Shown here one piece after another: positions 63,284 through 64,000 of a stretch of 64,000 nt of DNA (position 1 is its first letter; each line of letters opens with the position of its first letter). The stretch lies in NCBI RefSeq assembly GCF_011047315.1, contig NZ_CP049259.1, positions 2,399,001 to 2,463,000 on the forward strand, read 5' to 3'. The notes under the pieces are model-generated. The model made no database searches, was not told the origin of the DNA, and saw nothing but the letters and a program-made list of their open reading frames with translations. The position numbers were made by a program, and so were the translations under genes. Source of the stretch: Altererythrobacter sp. BO-6. Its GTDB lineage: Bacteria; Pseudomonadota; Alphaproteobacteria; Sphingomonadales; Sphingomonadaceae.

Positions 63284-63456
63284 CTGGCCCGAAAACAGTT
63301 GTTTTCGAGCATCATCTAGCAGGGTTTCGAGCGAAACTATCGATTGTCTCCGGTCCTCTGGTTGACAAGGCGTAACGCGCTTGTCACCAAATGCCTATGT
63401 TGCGTTGCAACATCGGGGCTGAATCCTGATAAAATATTGCTGAGGGATCGTAATCC

Positions 63457-64000
63457 ATGAAACTCACTCAAACAAACCCAACTTTGCGTGCCATGCTGCT
63501 TGGCAGCACGATCATCGCCGCCGCACAGGCAGCCCCTGCTTTTGCGCAGTCGAATGCTGGTGCAAGCGACGCCTCCGATGACAATGTCATTATCGTGACC
63601 GCCACGCGCCGCGCTGAATCGGTGCAGGATATCCCGCTCAACATTGCGGCTGTCGGCTCTGAGCAGATTGAAGAGCAGGGCCTGACCGAGCTGTCTGACC
63701 TTCTGCCTTTCGTTCCCGGGATCAATATCGTCGACCGCGGCGGACGCCAGGGCAACCCGATCATCGTGCGCGGCCTGAACGTCGACGCAATCGGATCGGG
63801 TGACGGCAACAACAACGGCGGCGGTACGGTTGCCACCTATCTTGGCGAAATTCCGGTGTTCGTGGACCTCAAGCTGAATGACCTTGAGCGGGTCGAAGTG
63901 CTGCTTGGCCCGCAGGGGGACGCTGTACGGCGCAGGCACGCTTGGCGGCGCCATTCGCTACATCCCTCGCAAGCCCCAGTTCGGCGAAACGAGCGTCCAG
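63457..64000 (+). CDS. TonB-dependent receptor, partial and with one-base frameshift
   Basis: The N-terminal 180 or so residues; the gene runs off the right edge. Signal peptide (LLGSTIIAAAQAAPAFAQ), TonB-box-like NVIIVTATRRAES, plug with LSDLLPFVPGINIV and PIIVRGLN. After LERVEVLLGPQG the G5 run at 63915-63919 has one G too many; correcting it restores TLYGAGTLGGAIRYIPRKP, the expected plug ending. ATG 63457 follows GAGGGATCG. It is missed by plain reading because no stop lies inside the window. Confidence 0.85.
   Translation, partial: MKLTQTNPTLRAMLLGSTIIAAAQAAPAFAQSNAGASDASDDNVIIVTATRRAESVQDIPLNIAAVGSEQIEEQGLTELSDLLPFVPGINIVDRGGRQGNPIIVRGLNVDAIGSGDGNNNGGGTVATYLGEIPVFVDLKLNDLERVEVLLGPQGDAVRRRHAWRRHSLHPSQAPVRRNERP

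Overview
The window looks like a chromosomal segment of a high-GC alphaproteobacterium, most likely a sphingomonad (Sphingomonadales, Erythrobacteraceae-like). Supporting signs are the TonB-dependent receptors with Ala-rich signal peptides, a trigger factor with a Lys/Ala-rich tail next to clpP and clpX, a non-catalytic dihydroorotase-like protein paired with PyrB, and the abundance of CoA-linked ring and branched-chain catabolism. This assignment rests on recognition, not on a search.

Region 1 (1-12174) is a catabolic locus of two divergent operons. The minus-strand operon (3410 to 1) encodes a HMG-CoA-synthase-like/DUF35 fusion, a thiolase, a MaoC hydratase and a CitE-like lyase (cut by the window edge). 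The plus-strand operon (3540-12174) encodes a 2,4-dienoyl-CoA-reductase-like SDR, an acyl-CoA dehydrogenase, a MarR regulator, a BadH-like ring alcohol dehydrogenase, a BadI-like ring hydrolase, a CoA-transferase/hydrolase (one-base frameshift), a BKACE (DUF849) enzyme, a crotonase and an aldo/keto reductase. The BadH/BadI/MarR set resembles the cyclohexanecarboxyl-CoA route of Rhodopseudomonas, so I infer beta-oxidation and hydrolytic opening of an alicyclic ring carboxylate.

Region 2 (12443-14782) is a DUF3489-DUF2924-serine recombinase cassette. Region 3 (14997-43297) is a 28.3-kb integrated island. A 50-bp direct repeat matches the 3' part of tRNA-Val(CAC): attL is at 14997-15046, and attR is the intact tRNA at 43248-43322. 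The tyrosine integrase sits just inside attL. Cargo includes a TonB receptor, Fe-ADH, TetR, two acyl-CoA ligases, a metallo-beta-lactamase-fold hydrolase, a cytochrome P450, a quinone-oxidoreductase-like MDR, a Baeyer-Villiger-type monooxygenase, an alpha-methylacyl-CoA-racemase-like protein, ChrA, a SLC13 transporter, an NmrA-like protein and an AmpG-like permease. Read together, the P450, dehydrogenases, monooxygenase, hydrolase, ligases and racemase could take up, oxygenate and activate a cyclic or branched substrate and feed it into beta-oxidation, possibly that of Region 1. Inside the island a decayed second integration module (33025-36026) holds a frameshifted integrase, HTH genes and an integrase tail fragment. 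A hairpin-forming dispersed repeat (14 copies listed) fills the island's intergenic spaces.

Region 4 (43397-64000) is housekeeping: sppA, pyrB and a pyrC-like gene, a ParA/TPR-SPOR operon, DUF418, bfd-bfr with Fur-like palindromes, der, tRNA-Leu(UAG), tig, an amidase, clpP-clpX, a TPR-sulfotransferase and the start of another TonB receptor.

Seven genes carry a single-base indel, several in G or A runs and including pyrB, which is normally essential for de novo pyrimidine synthesis. I suspect sequencing or assembly error for most, and each is flagged.
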